In this document: positions 43,377-51,387 of the stretch, piece after piece | Position numbering within the stretch: position 1 is the stretch's first letter | How the letters are laid out: every line of letters begins with the position of its first letter | Origin: an uncultured Pseudomonadota bacterium | Lineage (GTDB): Bacteria; Myxococcota_A; UBA796; GCA-2862545 | NCBI GenBank assembly: GCA_913061235.1 | Contig: CAJXTB010000007.1 | Coordinates: 248,001-312,000 of the forward strand | Length of the DNA stretch: 64,000 bases | Direction of reading: 5' to 3' | Position numbers and translations under genes: made by a program | Notes under the pieces: generated by a model | Seen by the model: the letters and a program-made list of their open reading frames with translations, nothing else | Database searches by the model: none | What the model was told of the DNA's origin: nothing

Positions 43377-44014
43377 AGCGTTCCCTCCGGCGTTGTTCCG
43401 TAGTCCCGCTTTCCGCGCAACGCCGGATGAAGCGTGGCGTCGCTCGACTGTCGTAGTGCTTGTGCGGTCTTTGGGTCTGTCTGTGCGACCAGCAGGTAGC
43501 CGTCGTCCGTTTCGGACACCTGGGTGAGGGACATGTTGGAGGCCACCACACATGCCGGCCCCGGACTGGGTGCCACTCGCCACAGGTCGACACGGTCTCC
43601 AGGCACCAACCACTCATTCGGTGTGGAGACCACGACGCGGACCTCAACGCGCTCACTATTGTCGGGATTGTGCCCAGTGGACCACGCATTGGTGGGCAGG
43701 ATGAGGTCGCAGGTGCGAACCGGGGAGCCCTCATAGATCGGACGCACCGCAATGGTCCCAATCGCGTCTGCCATCGTGGTGACTTGGAAGTCGGCAATGA
43801 GATTTGACGGGAACATCTGGCACCGAACATCTTCGGCTTGCAGGCGCCGGCCTTCGTCAATGCGTACCTTCGCCACAACACGTTCGTTCGCGGCGCAATC
43901 CGTAGTTTGTTGCGCGTTTTCGGGAGGAGTGTCTTCGGGGATCGGCATGGCATTGCAGAGGCTGCATCCATTGACGAACGGCAGGACCATTCTCACCAGC
44001 GTCATCAGCTTCAT
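43361..44014 (-). CDS. Exported or lipid-anchored SAF-domain protein (CpaB-like)
   Basis: 217 residues. The hydrophobic start 'LVRMVLPFVNGCSLC' may be a weak lipobox (Cys17). It contains a SAF-like region 'RVVAKVRIDEGRRLQAEDVR' and 'AIGTIAVRPIYEGSPVRTCD', then 'LVPGDRVDLWRVAP', which in CpaB follows the SAF domain ('PGDRVDV'). A tail with 'VAQTDPKTAQALRQ' is also CpaB-like. It is coupled to the hydrolase upstream (ATGA) and to a second SAF gene downstream. Confidence 0.72.
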   Translation of the reverse strand: MKLMTLVRMVLPFVNGCSLCNAMPIPEDTPPENAQQTTDCAANERVVAKVRIDEGRRLQAEDVRCQMFPSNLIADFQVTTMADAIGTIAVRPIYEGSPVRTCDLILPTNAWSTGHNPDNSERVEVRVVVSTPNEWLVPGDRVDLWRVAPSPGPACVVASNMSLTQVSETDDGYLLVAQTDPKTAQALRQSSDATLHPALRGKRDYGTTPEGTLCVGL

Positions 44015-45009
44015 GGTGAGTGTGTCCCAGCCACGGGCAGGCCTGTAATGAACGCCAACATCGCGGCATGGGTGTCGGCGCGTCGTTCGAACTGCGGCAG
44101 GTGGCCGGTGCTCGGGAACTCCACGAGAATGGACCCATCAATCGCCGCTGAGGTGCGCTCACCGAGAGTGTCGTAGCGGCCCATTGTCGCGCGGACGTCG
44201 TCCGTCACTGCACCTTTGAGCAGTGCCGTGCGGTCGCGCTCGCCAATCACCAACAGGGTTGGACTGGTGATGCGGTCCCACTCGTAGGCCACTGGCTGGG
44301 TGTAGATCATGTCGTAGGTCAAGGCGGAGATGCGGGCGAGCTGGTCGGCGTCAGGTCCGGTGACGAAGCCCGCCTGTAACGCCACGAGTGCGTCATACGC
44401 AGGGGTCCATTGACCGTCGAAGTAGCTCTCCTGCATGTACGCGCGAATTCGCTCGGGCGTCTTGCCACGTTCCGCCTCGTGCCAGTCGTCCACCGTCTTG
44501 TAGGGGGCGAACCGTTGGTAGTCTTCAAGACCAATGGGGTTGAGCAGGACCAGCTTGGCTGTGCGCTCGGGGTGGTTGATGGCGAACCGACTGGCCAGCA
44601 TTCCGCCCATTGAGTGTCCGACCACCGTGACGGGACCCACGTCGAGCTGGTCGAGCAGGGCGGTCGTGTGGCGAACAAGCTCATGGAAGCTGTACTGGAC
44701 GTTTGTGGGCTTGCTCGACTTTCCGAAGCCTATTTGGTCCGGAACAATGACGCGATGCCCGGCGGCAGTGAGTGCCGTGATGGTGGCCTCCCAGTAGGCC
44801 CCGGAGAAGTTCTTTCCGTGCAGAAGCAGGACGGTCTGCCCGCTTGCAGCGTTGGTCGGCGCCACGTCCATGTAGGCCATCTGTAGGTCCTGACCCTGCA
44901 TGGTCACCGCAGTCATGGCGACGGGGTGCGGGTAGTCCATCTGCGTCAGGCGGGCGTCGTATGGGACGACGTCGGCGGCGAGGGCAAGGGTGAGCATCCA
45001 AGTGAGCAT
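44011..45009 (-). CDS. Exported alpha/beta hydrolase
   Basis: 332 residues from the ATG at 45009 (GGAGAC five bases upstream). A signal peptide ('MLTWMLTLALAADVV') precedes the hydrolase fold: oxyanion 'LLLHGKNFSGAYW' (~62), nucleophile elbow 'GHSMGGML' (Ser ~132), 'LLNPIGLEDYQRF', and catalytic His in 'STGHLPQFERR' (~307). Periplasmic esterase- or haloperoxidase-type proteins look like this; the substrate is unknown. It leads the three-gene unit with two SAF proteins. Confidence 0.88.
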   Translation of the reverse strand: MLTWMLTLALAADVVPYDARLTQMDYPHPVAMTAVTMQGQDLQMAYMDVAPTNAASGQTVLLLHGKNFSGAYWEATITALTAAGHRVIVPDQIGFGKSSKPTNVQYSFHELVRHTTALLDQLDVGPVTVVGHSMGGMLASRFAINHPERTAKLVLLNPIGLEDYQRFAPYKTVDDWHEAERGKTPERIRAYMQESYFDGQWTPAYDALVALQAGFVTGPDADQLARISALTYDMIYTQPVAYEWDRITSPTLLVIGERDRTALLKGAVTDDVRATMGRYDTLGERTSAAIDGSILVEFPSTGHLPQFERRADTHAAMLAFITGLPVAGTHSP

Positions 45010-45175
45010 GGGAGGTCTCCGTCGGGCGTGCCTATTGTTGATCACTCTCGAAGCGCTGTCTTGAAGGTTCACCTTCGGCTTGCTGCGCACTCCACGACCT
45101 GGACTCCCGTCCTGTGAAGGGGGTTGTCTGTTTGGGCGCATGACGTAGACTGGTGGTCTTTGAGGGAGAGTGAAC

Positions 45176-46285
45176 ATGCTCGGATTTTTGTTGGCCGCGT
45201 TGTCTACTGCACTGGCTGCGCCTAGTGAAGTCAACTTTCAAGGCCGCATTGCCGACGTAGATGGCGGTGCCGTCAACGGCGTTCACGAGTTCACATTTCG
45301 GCTGTACGCGTCCGAGACGGGCGGTAGTCCCGAGTGGTCTGATTCCGTCGATCTCACCCTAAGTGACGGCATCTTCGCCGTTCGCCTGGGCATGACCCCT
45401 GGCAATCCGTTGGACCTGGATGCCCTGTCGAACTCAGCGTGGATTGAGACCCGCGTTGATAGTGGCGCGCCCATTGGCGGAAGGCAGCCGCTGTCGTCCG
45501 TACCCTTCGCGCGAATGACTGAGGCCATTGCGACGGTCGCTCCCGAGTGTGACGGTTCATCGACCGGTCGGCTGTACTTTGACACCGTCACAAGTGACGT
45601 TCGAATCTGTGACGGCACGGAGTTTCTTCGGGTCAATGCCTGCTCGGACAGCTGTCTTCCGCTTGATGAAGTGGCCTGTGGAGACACGGCTACGACCGGC
45701 TGTGGCGAGACCTGTACGGGTGTGGGAACGGGCATTGACCAGAGCGAATGTACGCTCGGAAGCTCGGTGGAGTGCGGAGAGGCGATTGCGGACTCGTGCG
45801 GCAATGACTGCGGCTATGCAGGTTCAGGGGCCAATTCTGCGCAGTGTGACCCCGCATCGGCCATCACATGCGGGGACTCTGTCGCGGATGACTGCGGCAA
45901 CGACTGTGGGTACGCCGGCGACCAGTGTGCGGATGGCTTGACCTGCCATGACGGGGAGTGCCTGTCGTGTGCAGGAGGTTGTTGCGGCCTCGACGGTGGG
46001 GCTATCGGGTCCATTTCCGTGGCGGAGCTCAACTCCTGCCTCGGTTCGCTCGGCGTCAGCTCCCCCAGCATTCAGTACATCGAGGTGGCCTACGGCAACA
46101 CCAGCTACCTCACCGCCATCTGTCAGGAGTTTGGCTACAGCAGCTACTCGGCCCCGTACGGCTCGGACCAGTGCAGTAGCTCGGCTCGTATGTACCCATC
46201 CCACTGCAGTCCGGGTGTGGTCAGCAATGGCTGTACTAACGGCTGTGGACATACGAACTACCCCGGCTTCGTCTGCAATCAGTAG
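45176..46285 (+). CDS. Secreted Cys-rich protein with bacterial 'FQGRI' beta domain
   Basis: 369 residues from the ATG at 45176 (GGGAG seven bases upstream). Signal peptide 'FLLAALSTALAAP'. Residues ~18-120 match the common exported domain starting 'VNFQGRIADVDGGAVNGVHE' and 'FAVRLGMTPGNPLDL'. Then 'GRLYFDTVTSDVRICDG', a Cys-rich repeat region ('CGEAIADSCGNDCGYAGSG', 'CGDSVADDCGNDCGYAGDQ'), and a ~100-residue C-terminal domain with ten cysteines ('CQEFGYSSYSAPYGSDQCSS', 'GCGHTNYPGFVC') that recalls scavenger-receptor-like folds. It is divergent from the hydrolase. Confidence 0.8.
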   Translation: MLGFLLAALSTALAAPSEVNFQGRIADVDGGAVNGVHEFTFRLYASETGGSPEWSDSVDLTLSDGIFAVRLGMTPGNPLDLDALSNSAWIETRVDSGAPIGGRQPLSSVPFARMTEAIATVAPECDGSSTGRLYFDTVTSDVRICDGTEFLRVNACSDSCLPLDEVACGDTATTGCGETCTGVGTGIDQSECTLGSSVECGEAIADSCGNDCGYAGSGANSAQCDPASAITCGDSVADDCGNDCGYAGDQCADGLTCHDGECLSCAGGCCGLDGGAIGSISVAELNSCLGSLGVSSPSIQYIEVAYGNTSYLTAICQEFGYSSYSAPYGSDQCSSSARMYPSHCSPGVVSNGCTNGCGHTNYPGFVCNQ

Positions 46286-46330
46286 CCCAACGTGTAGAAG
46301 GACCCTTGGACGCCTCCGTCTAGCCGTCGG

Positions 46331-46840
46331 CTACGTCTCGTCGTTCAACAGGCGGTCGACCGCGTGACACGCAATGCCTACGTGGGAGCGGACTCGGCCA
46401 ACTACCGTGCTCTCAAGCGTTGAGAGTCCGCGGCTGCGCAACATCTCTGGCATGCGCGCGCGGGCGGCTTCAGTCAGTGAAAAATCACCTTCGACCTCGA
46501 CCTGAGTGTCCCACCCGTCGTTGTGCAGCTGGACCCAACCCGTGAACGAGACGGCCTCGGGGTGGACCAGCGGCGTCACCGCGAATGTGGCGCGATGTCC
46601 TGTCCAGATGAGCTCGTCAATGAACCCCAGGGCCTCGTCGGAAATGAGACCGCTGATACCCGGCGGAAAGGCGCTGCGCTCCAGACTCCAGCGGTGCCGT
46701 CGAACGGTGGGTGCAGACGCGAGCTGCTCGACAGAATCGACGCCATGCAGGTAGGCCGCGAGACGCTTCATGCGGTGCAGCATGACGTCAGAGACCTCGT
46801 CTATAGGCCAGGGGATGGTGTGCTCGACCCGGTAGTGCAT
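46331..46840 (-). CDS. SRPBCC/DUF2505-like protein
   Basis: 169 residues, no signal peptide. The start 'MHYRVEHTIPWPIDEVSDVM' and the alternating strands ('RATFAVTPLVHPEAVSF', 'WDTQVEVEGDFSLTE') followed by a long C-terminal helix ('ESTVVGRVRSHVGIACHAVD') match the helix-grip fold of polyketide-cyclase/START-like DUF2505 proteins. The ligand is unknown. It is upstream of, and on the same strand as, no obvious partner; the small beta-barrel gene lies 18 bp to its right. Confidence 0.65.
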   Translation of the reverse strand: MHYRVEHTIPWPIDEVSDVMLHRMKRLAAYLHGVDSVEQLASAPTVRRHRWSLERSAFPPGISGLISDEALGFIDELIWTGHRATFAVTPLVHPEAVSFTGWVQLHNDGWDTQVEVEGDFSLTEAARARMPEMLRSRGLSTLESTVVGRVRSHVGIACHAVDRLLNDET

Positions 46841-46858
46841 GCCGGAGCTAGTATCGCG

Positions 46859-47479
46859 CTAGAAGTACACGTGTGCTGTGGCCACGAGGCGGCCTGAATC
46901 GGTCGGTCCGAATCGCCAGTCCGTCTGTGGGTCCTGGTTCGTGTCTGTGGGGACGCTAAATCGGCTTCCTTCAGCGAGGGCAACGCGGTAGTCGACACCC
47001 AAGCCCCACCACCGCTTGGGAGCGTACTCGATACCTAGTCCTGAGCTGACCGACGCGAACACGTAGTCGTACTGCTCTTCTTCTCCGAAGGCCGTGTTCT
47101 TGGTTCGGGAGAGGGAGCCGGAGAACCCGAGAAGGCCGACCAAGTGCATCTTGTCGGATGATGCGGCTGTGACGCGAAGACGTGTGCCCAGGTAGGCGGC
47201 CTGGTTCTGCGAACTGCTCTGCTGATTCTCACTGTTGCTGGCTCCGAATCGCACGTTGGGCTCGAGAGCGAAACGCCGAGAGGCTTGCCAGCGTAGGCTT
47301 GTCTCGTCGACCAGCGAGGCACCGTCACCAAGCCCCACGTATCGGAGGTCCTGGCCGATTCCGAGCCCAATGGTTCTCTGGGCCAAGACGCCTCCTGGAG
47401 TGTCTTGGGGCAGGTCGCTTGCCGAGGCCAATGAGGCGAGGGGAAGGGCGAGGACGAAGGACAAGAGGAGGATGCGCAT
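46859..47479 (-). CDS. Small outer-membrane beta-barrel protein
   Basis: 206 residues. Signal peptide 'MRILLLSFVLALPLASLASA'. The mature chain has ~8-10 amphipathic strands ('FALEPNVRFGAS', 'AAYLGTRLRVTAAS', 'DYVFASVSSGLGIEYAP', 'WWGLGVDYRVALAEG') and ends in a C-terminal phenylalanine ('LVATAHVYF'), the usual BAM recognition signal. It resembles OmpW/OmpX-type barrels in layout. Function unknown. Confidence 0.78.
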   Translation of the reverse strand: MRILLLSFVLALPLASLASASDLPQDTPGGVLAQRTIGLGIGQDLRYVGLGDGASLVDETSLRWQASRRFALEPNVRFGASNSENQQSSSQNQAAYLGTRLRVTAASSDKMHLVGLLGFSGSLSRTKNTAFGEEEQYDYVFASVSSGLGIEYAPKRWWGLGVDYRVALAEGSRFSVPTDTNQDPQTDWRFGPTDSGRLVATAHVYF

Positions 47480-47926
47480 GACGGCTCCGGACTGGGGTTC
47501 GTCCAGTGCAGTTCAATCCGCGTGCCAATCCATTGTGGAGTTTTGTTGGTGGTCCGAGCGGGTGTCATGGACGGGCTGTCGTGCGCGTGACCGCGGTTGA
47601 CATGTCCTTGTCATTCTGTCATCTGCCTGTCCCGGCTCGTGGTGTCGTACGGGTGGTGACGCCTACAAAGAGCACCGAGGATGGCCCAAGTAGAGGGACT
47701 CGAACGCGGGCGCGACAAGCAGCGGAGCTGCCGAAACTTCCGGGTCTGTCGCCTCTCACCGGGCGACACCTTCGACCTGTCGAACCGCCTCACGGATGAC
47801 TTGCATTCCGGTTGCGTCGTAGATGGCGTACTGTCCGAGGCCCACCGTGCGTAAGCGTGTGCAGCGACCGGTCAACACTCACCCGACGACCCGCAGACAG
47901 GCTCAGTCGTGCGACAACTGGGCTCC
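47480..47926. other. Intergenic region with RNA-like secondary structure
   Basis: 447 bp with no convincing gene. A 24-bp stretch (47682-47705, minus strand) reads like the 3' end of a tRNA (T-loop TTCGAGT ... GGGCCA), but the T-stem does not pair, so it is at most a remnant. Next to it GCGACA/TGTCGC (47712-47717 and 47747-47752) encloses two hairpins. The same TGTCGCC can instead pair with GGCGACA at 47762-47768. A 41-codon frame on the minus strand (47756-47878, 'TVGLGQYAIYDATGMQVI') may be a small protein or gene fragment. Confidence 0.4.
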
Positions 47927-48619
47927 TCAAAGCTCGCTCGGCTCCTGAGTGTAGGTGTCGGGCAGGGGCATGCCCAACACCATGCGTCGGCCGCGAGCGG
48001 CGTTGGCGCAGCGACGCAATGCGAGCAGCACGGGCTCGAATAGAAGAATCCCAAGTACGGAGCGCTTGACCGTAAAGGTCATATCGTCGCCCATGGCCGG
48101 AATGGGGTCACCCGGCGCGAGCTTGAACTCCACCTCAGACAGCTTCCACACCCAGTCCGCGAGCTGGCGCAGCTGATCCGCGCCGAAATCCGGGTCGAGA
48201 TGGCGACGAATTTGCACTAATGGACCTGCAATCTCGTCCACCCAGAAGTAGCGCTCGTCCTCAGTGGTCCACGGGAGGCTCCGCAGGAAGGCTCGGACCT
48301 CGTCGTGCACCGGCTGCATCTCAACGGATACTTCGGTCGGCTTTGGGTACACCGCTACAAGCGCTTGGTTGATGGGGTCGGCGTCGGACTCTCCCAAGGG
48401 CTGCAAGGCGGCGAAGACCGACCGCAGTGTGTCCGTGCCCAACCCAGCCACGTCCTTGAGCGCGCCGATGAGCATGAGCCTCTCTAGGTGGAGCGTTTCG
48501 TAGACGACTTGGTTGGATGCCGTCGTCCGTTCTCCTCGGGGGAGCAACCCCTCGCGAATGTAGAACTTGATGGTTGAGATGGGCACTCCGGACCGCTCCG
48601 CCAACTGGCTGACTTTCAT
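47927..48619 (-). CDS. MerR-family transcriptional regulator
   Basis: 230 residues from the ATG at 48619 (AAGGGGGG upstream). The winged-helix MerR DNA-binding domain spans residues 1-70: 'MKVSQLAERSGVPISTIKFY', 'IREGLLPRGERT', 'LERLMLIGALKDVAGL'. The C-terminal ~160 residues are longer than in metal-sensing MerR proteins and contain no cysteine cluster, suggesting a small-molecule ligand. It is divergent from the protease/beta-lactamase fusion, with two palindromes in the shared 90-bp promoter. Confidence 0.92.
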   Translation of the reverse strand: MKVSQLAERSGVPISTIKFYIREGLLPRGERTTASNQVVYETLHLERLMLIGALKDVAGLGTDTLRSVFAALQPLGESDADPINQALVAVYPKPTEVSVEMQPVHDEVRAFLRSLPWTTEDERYFWVDEIAGPLVQIRRHLDPDFGADQLRQLADWVWKLSEVEFKLAPGDPIPAMGDDMTFTVKRSVLGILLFEPVLLALRRCANAARGRRMVLGMPLPDTYTQEPSEL

Positions 48620-48646
48620 AGGCACCCCCCTTGCGCGACTTGTACG

Positions 48647-48687
48647 GATAGTATAACTATCTAAAAGTGGATACTTAAACTATCCAC
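48647..48687. promoter_or_regulatory. Two palindromic operators between MerR and the fusion gene
   Basis: GATAGT-ATA-ACTATC (48647-48661) and GTGGATA-7 bp-TATCCAC (48667-48687) are perfect dyads sharing the GATA/TATC core, in an AT-rich island within GC-rich DNA. They lie between the divergent starts at 48619 and 48709. They probably bind the MerR protein and contain both promoters. Confidence 0.65.
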
Positions 48688-48708
48688 TAGTCATCCATTG
48701 GAGTTCCC

Positions 48709-50403
48709 GTGGTCCACGCTCGTCTTTCGGTCGCAGGCCGTTTCTTTGCGATGACGCTATTGTTCAGTCTTCCGTTGTATTTCTGCTTCCTTCTCATTGG
48801 ACTAGGTGCGCTTTCAGCGGACATCGCGCTCCCTTTGGTCACGGCAAGCCCACTGCCGCCGTTGCTCGCCGCACTCGCCGTCACGCCGCGCGGCCAGCGA
48901 GGTCGCCTACTTCGCCGCGCCGTGGATTGGACAGTCCTGCCACACCGCGGGTGGTTCCTTTCCGCCACGGTATTGGTTCCGGCCGTCCTAGTGATTGCCA
49001 TGTTGTTGTTGTGGGCGGTCGGTGTCCCCATCGCAGACGGGCGAGCTGCGGTCTTTATGTTGCCGCTGTTAGCCGTCAGCTTCCTCTTCGCAGCGATTGG
49101 CGAGGAGCTCGGATGGATGGGCGTGGCCTACGAGCCAATGACGGCTCGGTGGGGTCGAACCGGTGGCACTGTCCTGCTGGCGCTGCTGTGGGTCGCATGG
49201 CACCTGCCGTTCTATGTCGTCACATTCCCAGGACCGGCCGCCATCCTGGCGCAAGCCACCACGGTGGTCGCTCTGCGCTTCTTGATGGTGTGGATGTACG
49301 AACGAGCCGGGCGCAGCGTGTTCATCGTGTCGCTGACCCACGCCGCTTTCAACGTGTCGCTCGCAGCGGTACCCATCTACGGCATGGCCGAACCGCTGGG
49401 TATGTGGGCGGTAGCCACCTTGATGGTCGGCCTTGCCGCAGGACTTTGGGTCACCGCCGGGGGCGCACCTGCACACCCCGGGCAACCGGGCACCCGCACT
49501 GGACGTCGGTACCGCCATGTTTTCGGACTCTTGGCGGTAGGTCCTGTTGTCGCAGCCGGCTGGTGCGGTGGCTTGGTCCTCAGCGGGCCGAGCATTCCCG
49601 ACCAAGTGGAGCCCGCCTTCGACCTCGAGCACGCCCGGACCCTGGCTGGAACCGGCGGCCCAAGCGAGCTGCGCGCAGTTGAGGTGGTTGCAGGACTTCA
49701 GTGGCAGGGGCTGTTGAGCGTGGGCTTGCCCTGGGAACAGCAAGCGATGCCGGTGTACGCCCTTGAGTTGGTCTGGCCGGAGGGCTCGAGCGTGCTGATT
49801 GAGCCGGCCACCGACGACACCTGTGCCGAAGAGTTCCTCCCAGTCCATACGTTCGACGCTGACGCCTACGAGCGCATGCAACAAGCCATGCTGCGCGCCG
49901 ACCACATCGTGGCCACTCACGAGCACTTCGACCATCTGTGTGGATTGGCGCGCTCCCCCCACCTGGACGTGTTGGTCGACAAAGTGCGCATGCCCCCAGG
50001 CCAGTTGGACGGGACCGGGATGATGACGGTCTCGAACGAACAGCTGACCCGAGAGGTCGAGCCACTGGACCTTGGCGCGATGTACCGCCTAGCACCTGGC
50101 GTGGTCCTCATTCCCGCTCCGGGTCACACTACGGGCAGCTTGTGGGTGTACATTCGCCAAGCGAGCGGAACCGAGTGGTTGTTGGTCGGCGACAGCGTCT
50201 GGAGCATGGCCGCCATTACCAATCTCGCTCCCAAGCCGTGGCTACCGATGTTGGTTGGGGGTGAGGACGCCGAAGCGGATGCACGCAACGTGCGGTTCTT
50301 GCACGACATCCACCAAGCCCATCCCGAGTTGCGGTTGCTAGTCGCTCACGAGGGCGCGCAATGGGAACAGGCACTCGCCGAAGGCGCGCTAGAGCCCTTG
50401 TAG
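48709..50403 (+). CDS. CPBP intramembrane protease fused to metallo-beta-lactamase domain
   Basis: 564 residues, GTG start with GGAG upstream. Residues ~10-260 are a multi-pass CPBP/CAAX-protease-like (Abi) domain with motif 1 'AIGEELGWMG' (~127), motif 2 'WVAWHLPFY' (~163) and motif 3 'LTHAAFNVS' (~207). After a linker and one more helix ('VFGLLAVGPVVAAGWCGGL'), residues ~320-564 form a metallo-beta-lactamase domain with 'THEHFDHLCG' (HxHxDH, ~404), 'PGHTTGS' (~470), 'VGDSVW' and 'LLVAHEG'. All metal ligands appear present, and the hydrolase should face the periplasm or cytoplasm according to helix count. I do not know this fusion as a named family. Confidence 0.88.
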   Translation: MVHARLSVAGRFFAMTLLFSLPLYFCFLLIGLGALSADIALPLVTASPLPPLLAALAVTPRGQRGRLLRRAVDWTVLPHRGWFLSATVLVPAVLVIAMLLLWAVGVPIADGRAAVFMLPLLAVSFLFAAIGEELGWMGVAYEPMTARWGRTGGTVLLALLWVAWHLPFYVVTFPGPAAILAQATTVVALRFLMVWMYERAGRSVFIVSLTHAAFNVSLAAVPIYGMAEPLGMWAVATLMVGLAAGLWVTAGGAPAHPGQPGTRTGRRYRHVFGLLAVGPVVAAGWCGGLVLSGPSIPDQVEPAFDLEHARTLAGTGGPSELRAVEVVAGLQWQGLLSVGLPWEQQAMPVYALELVWPEGSSVLIEPATDDTCAEEFLPVHTFDADAYERMQQAMLRADHIVATHEHFDHLCGLARSPHLDVLVDKVRMPPGQLDGTGMMTVSNEQLTREVEPLDLGAMYRLAPGVVLIPAPGHTTGSLWVYIRQASGTEWLLVGDSVWSMAAITNLAPKPWLPMLVGGEDAEADARNVRFLHDIHQAHPELRLLVAHEGAQWEQALAEGALEPL

Positions 50404-50547
50404 GCATCTGCCTTTGCACGATGGCATCGCTCGCGTACTGGGCAATGCCCCTACCGCGAGTGCACGCCGTCGGGACTCGTAAGCAGCTGTGCACGACTGG
50501 GTACAGGGTGTCTGGCGGTCGAGCCCCTCGGCGCTGACCTGTCACCG

Positions 50548-51387
50548 CTACTGTCCGCTCTGTAAGACCTCGGTCGCCGCCCGGATGACCTCGCGTACCC
50601 ACGGGCTGTCCTTCATGACCTGCTCAACGGTGGCGCGGCGTCCGACCAGACGGTGCAGCCACACTCTACGAAGCCTCCACTGACGTAGTTCTTCGACATT
50701 TGGCAGGGTGGGCAAGACCCAGCCAACGGTCGCCACTCGGCCGGCCGTCGTGTGGGCGATGCGGGTCAGGGCAGCGGGACCGTCGTCGCACAATAAGTAG
50801 GCGAGGGGGGTTGGGTCTGCGGTGATGACCTGGCCGTCTAGGACGTCTTCAAAGGTCCACTGTGGGCCGCGACTGACGATGCGACACAGACGGTGGGGTT
50901 CTCGGTCTACGGCGCGAAAGCGGTGCCTCTCCTCCACGCTGGCGATGGGCTTGCGCCGGGTCCACTGGATGAACGGCGAGCGCATGTGCTTGTCGTCTTC
51001 TTCGGGGATGAAGCCGGCCGCAGCGATGGCGGTCATCAGCGCATAGTGGTCGCGGCGGTTGTGGCCGTTGAGCTCTAGCCAGGCATTCCCCAGCAGCCGA
51101 GCCACACCCTCGCCACCGAGATGCGGCGCCATGTCGGTCGCCAGCTGGGCGCACTCGGCAACGGTGGCCAAGTTGTCAGTGATGCGCGGCTGATCAAGGT
51201 CATGGGTGAGGGGACGGTGAACGCCCAAGCGCTCTGCGGCGGCCTGGTCGCCGGTGAGCAGTCGGGTCAACAGTACCGTGAAGGTTGGTGCATCAATGCC
51301 GTGCTCGGCCGCTCTGGAGAGCGCCGTGGCGGTGTCGAAGGGGTCGTCCGTAGCGCAGTCTTGCGGCCAGATTGCCGGGTTCTTCAT
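50548..51387 (-). CDS. Hypothetical protein coupled to WYL regulator
   Basis: 279 residues, soluble, no recognised domain. Visible features are a helical N-terminal half ('AAAERLGVHRPLTHDLDQPR', 'MAPHLGGEGVARLLGNAWLE'), 'HYALMTAIAAAGFIPEEDDK', and a basic, tryptophan-containing C-terminus ('LRQWRLRRVWLHRLVGRRAT'). Its ATG overlaps the stop of the WYL gene (ATGA), so it is likely a partner of that regulator. The 144 bp to its right, up to 50403, show nothing I can name. Confidence 0.6.
   Translation of the reverse strand: MKNPAIWPQDCATDDPFDTATALSRAAEHGIDAPTFTVLLTRLLTGDQAAAERLGVHRPLTHDLDQPRITDNLATVAECAQLATDMAPHLGGEGVARLLGNAWLELNGHNRRDHYALMTAIAAAGFIPEEDDKHMRSPFIQWTRRKPIASVEERHRFRAVDREPHRLCRIVSRGPQWTFEDVLDGQVITADPTPLAYLLCDDGPAALTRIAHTTAGRVATVGWVLPTLPNVEELRQWRLRRVWLHRLVGRRATVEQVMKDSPWVREVIRAATEVLQSGQ

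Noticed and set aside
42777-44014. Flp/Tad pilus locus suggested by CpaB-like proteins
   Set aside because: No ATPase, secretin, prepilin or TadB/C genes are nearby.
47682-47757. tRNA gene on the minus strand
   Set aside because: The T-loop and 3' end look right, but the T-stem and acceptor stem have no partners, so no complete tRNA folds.
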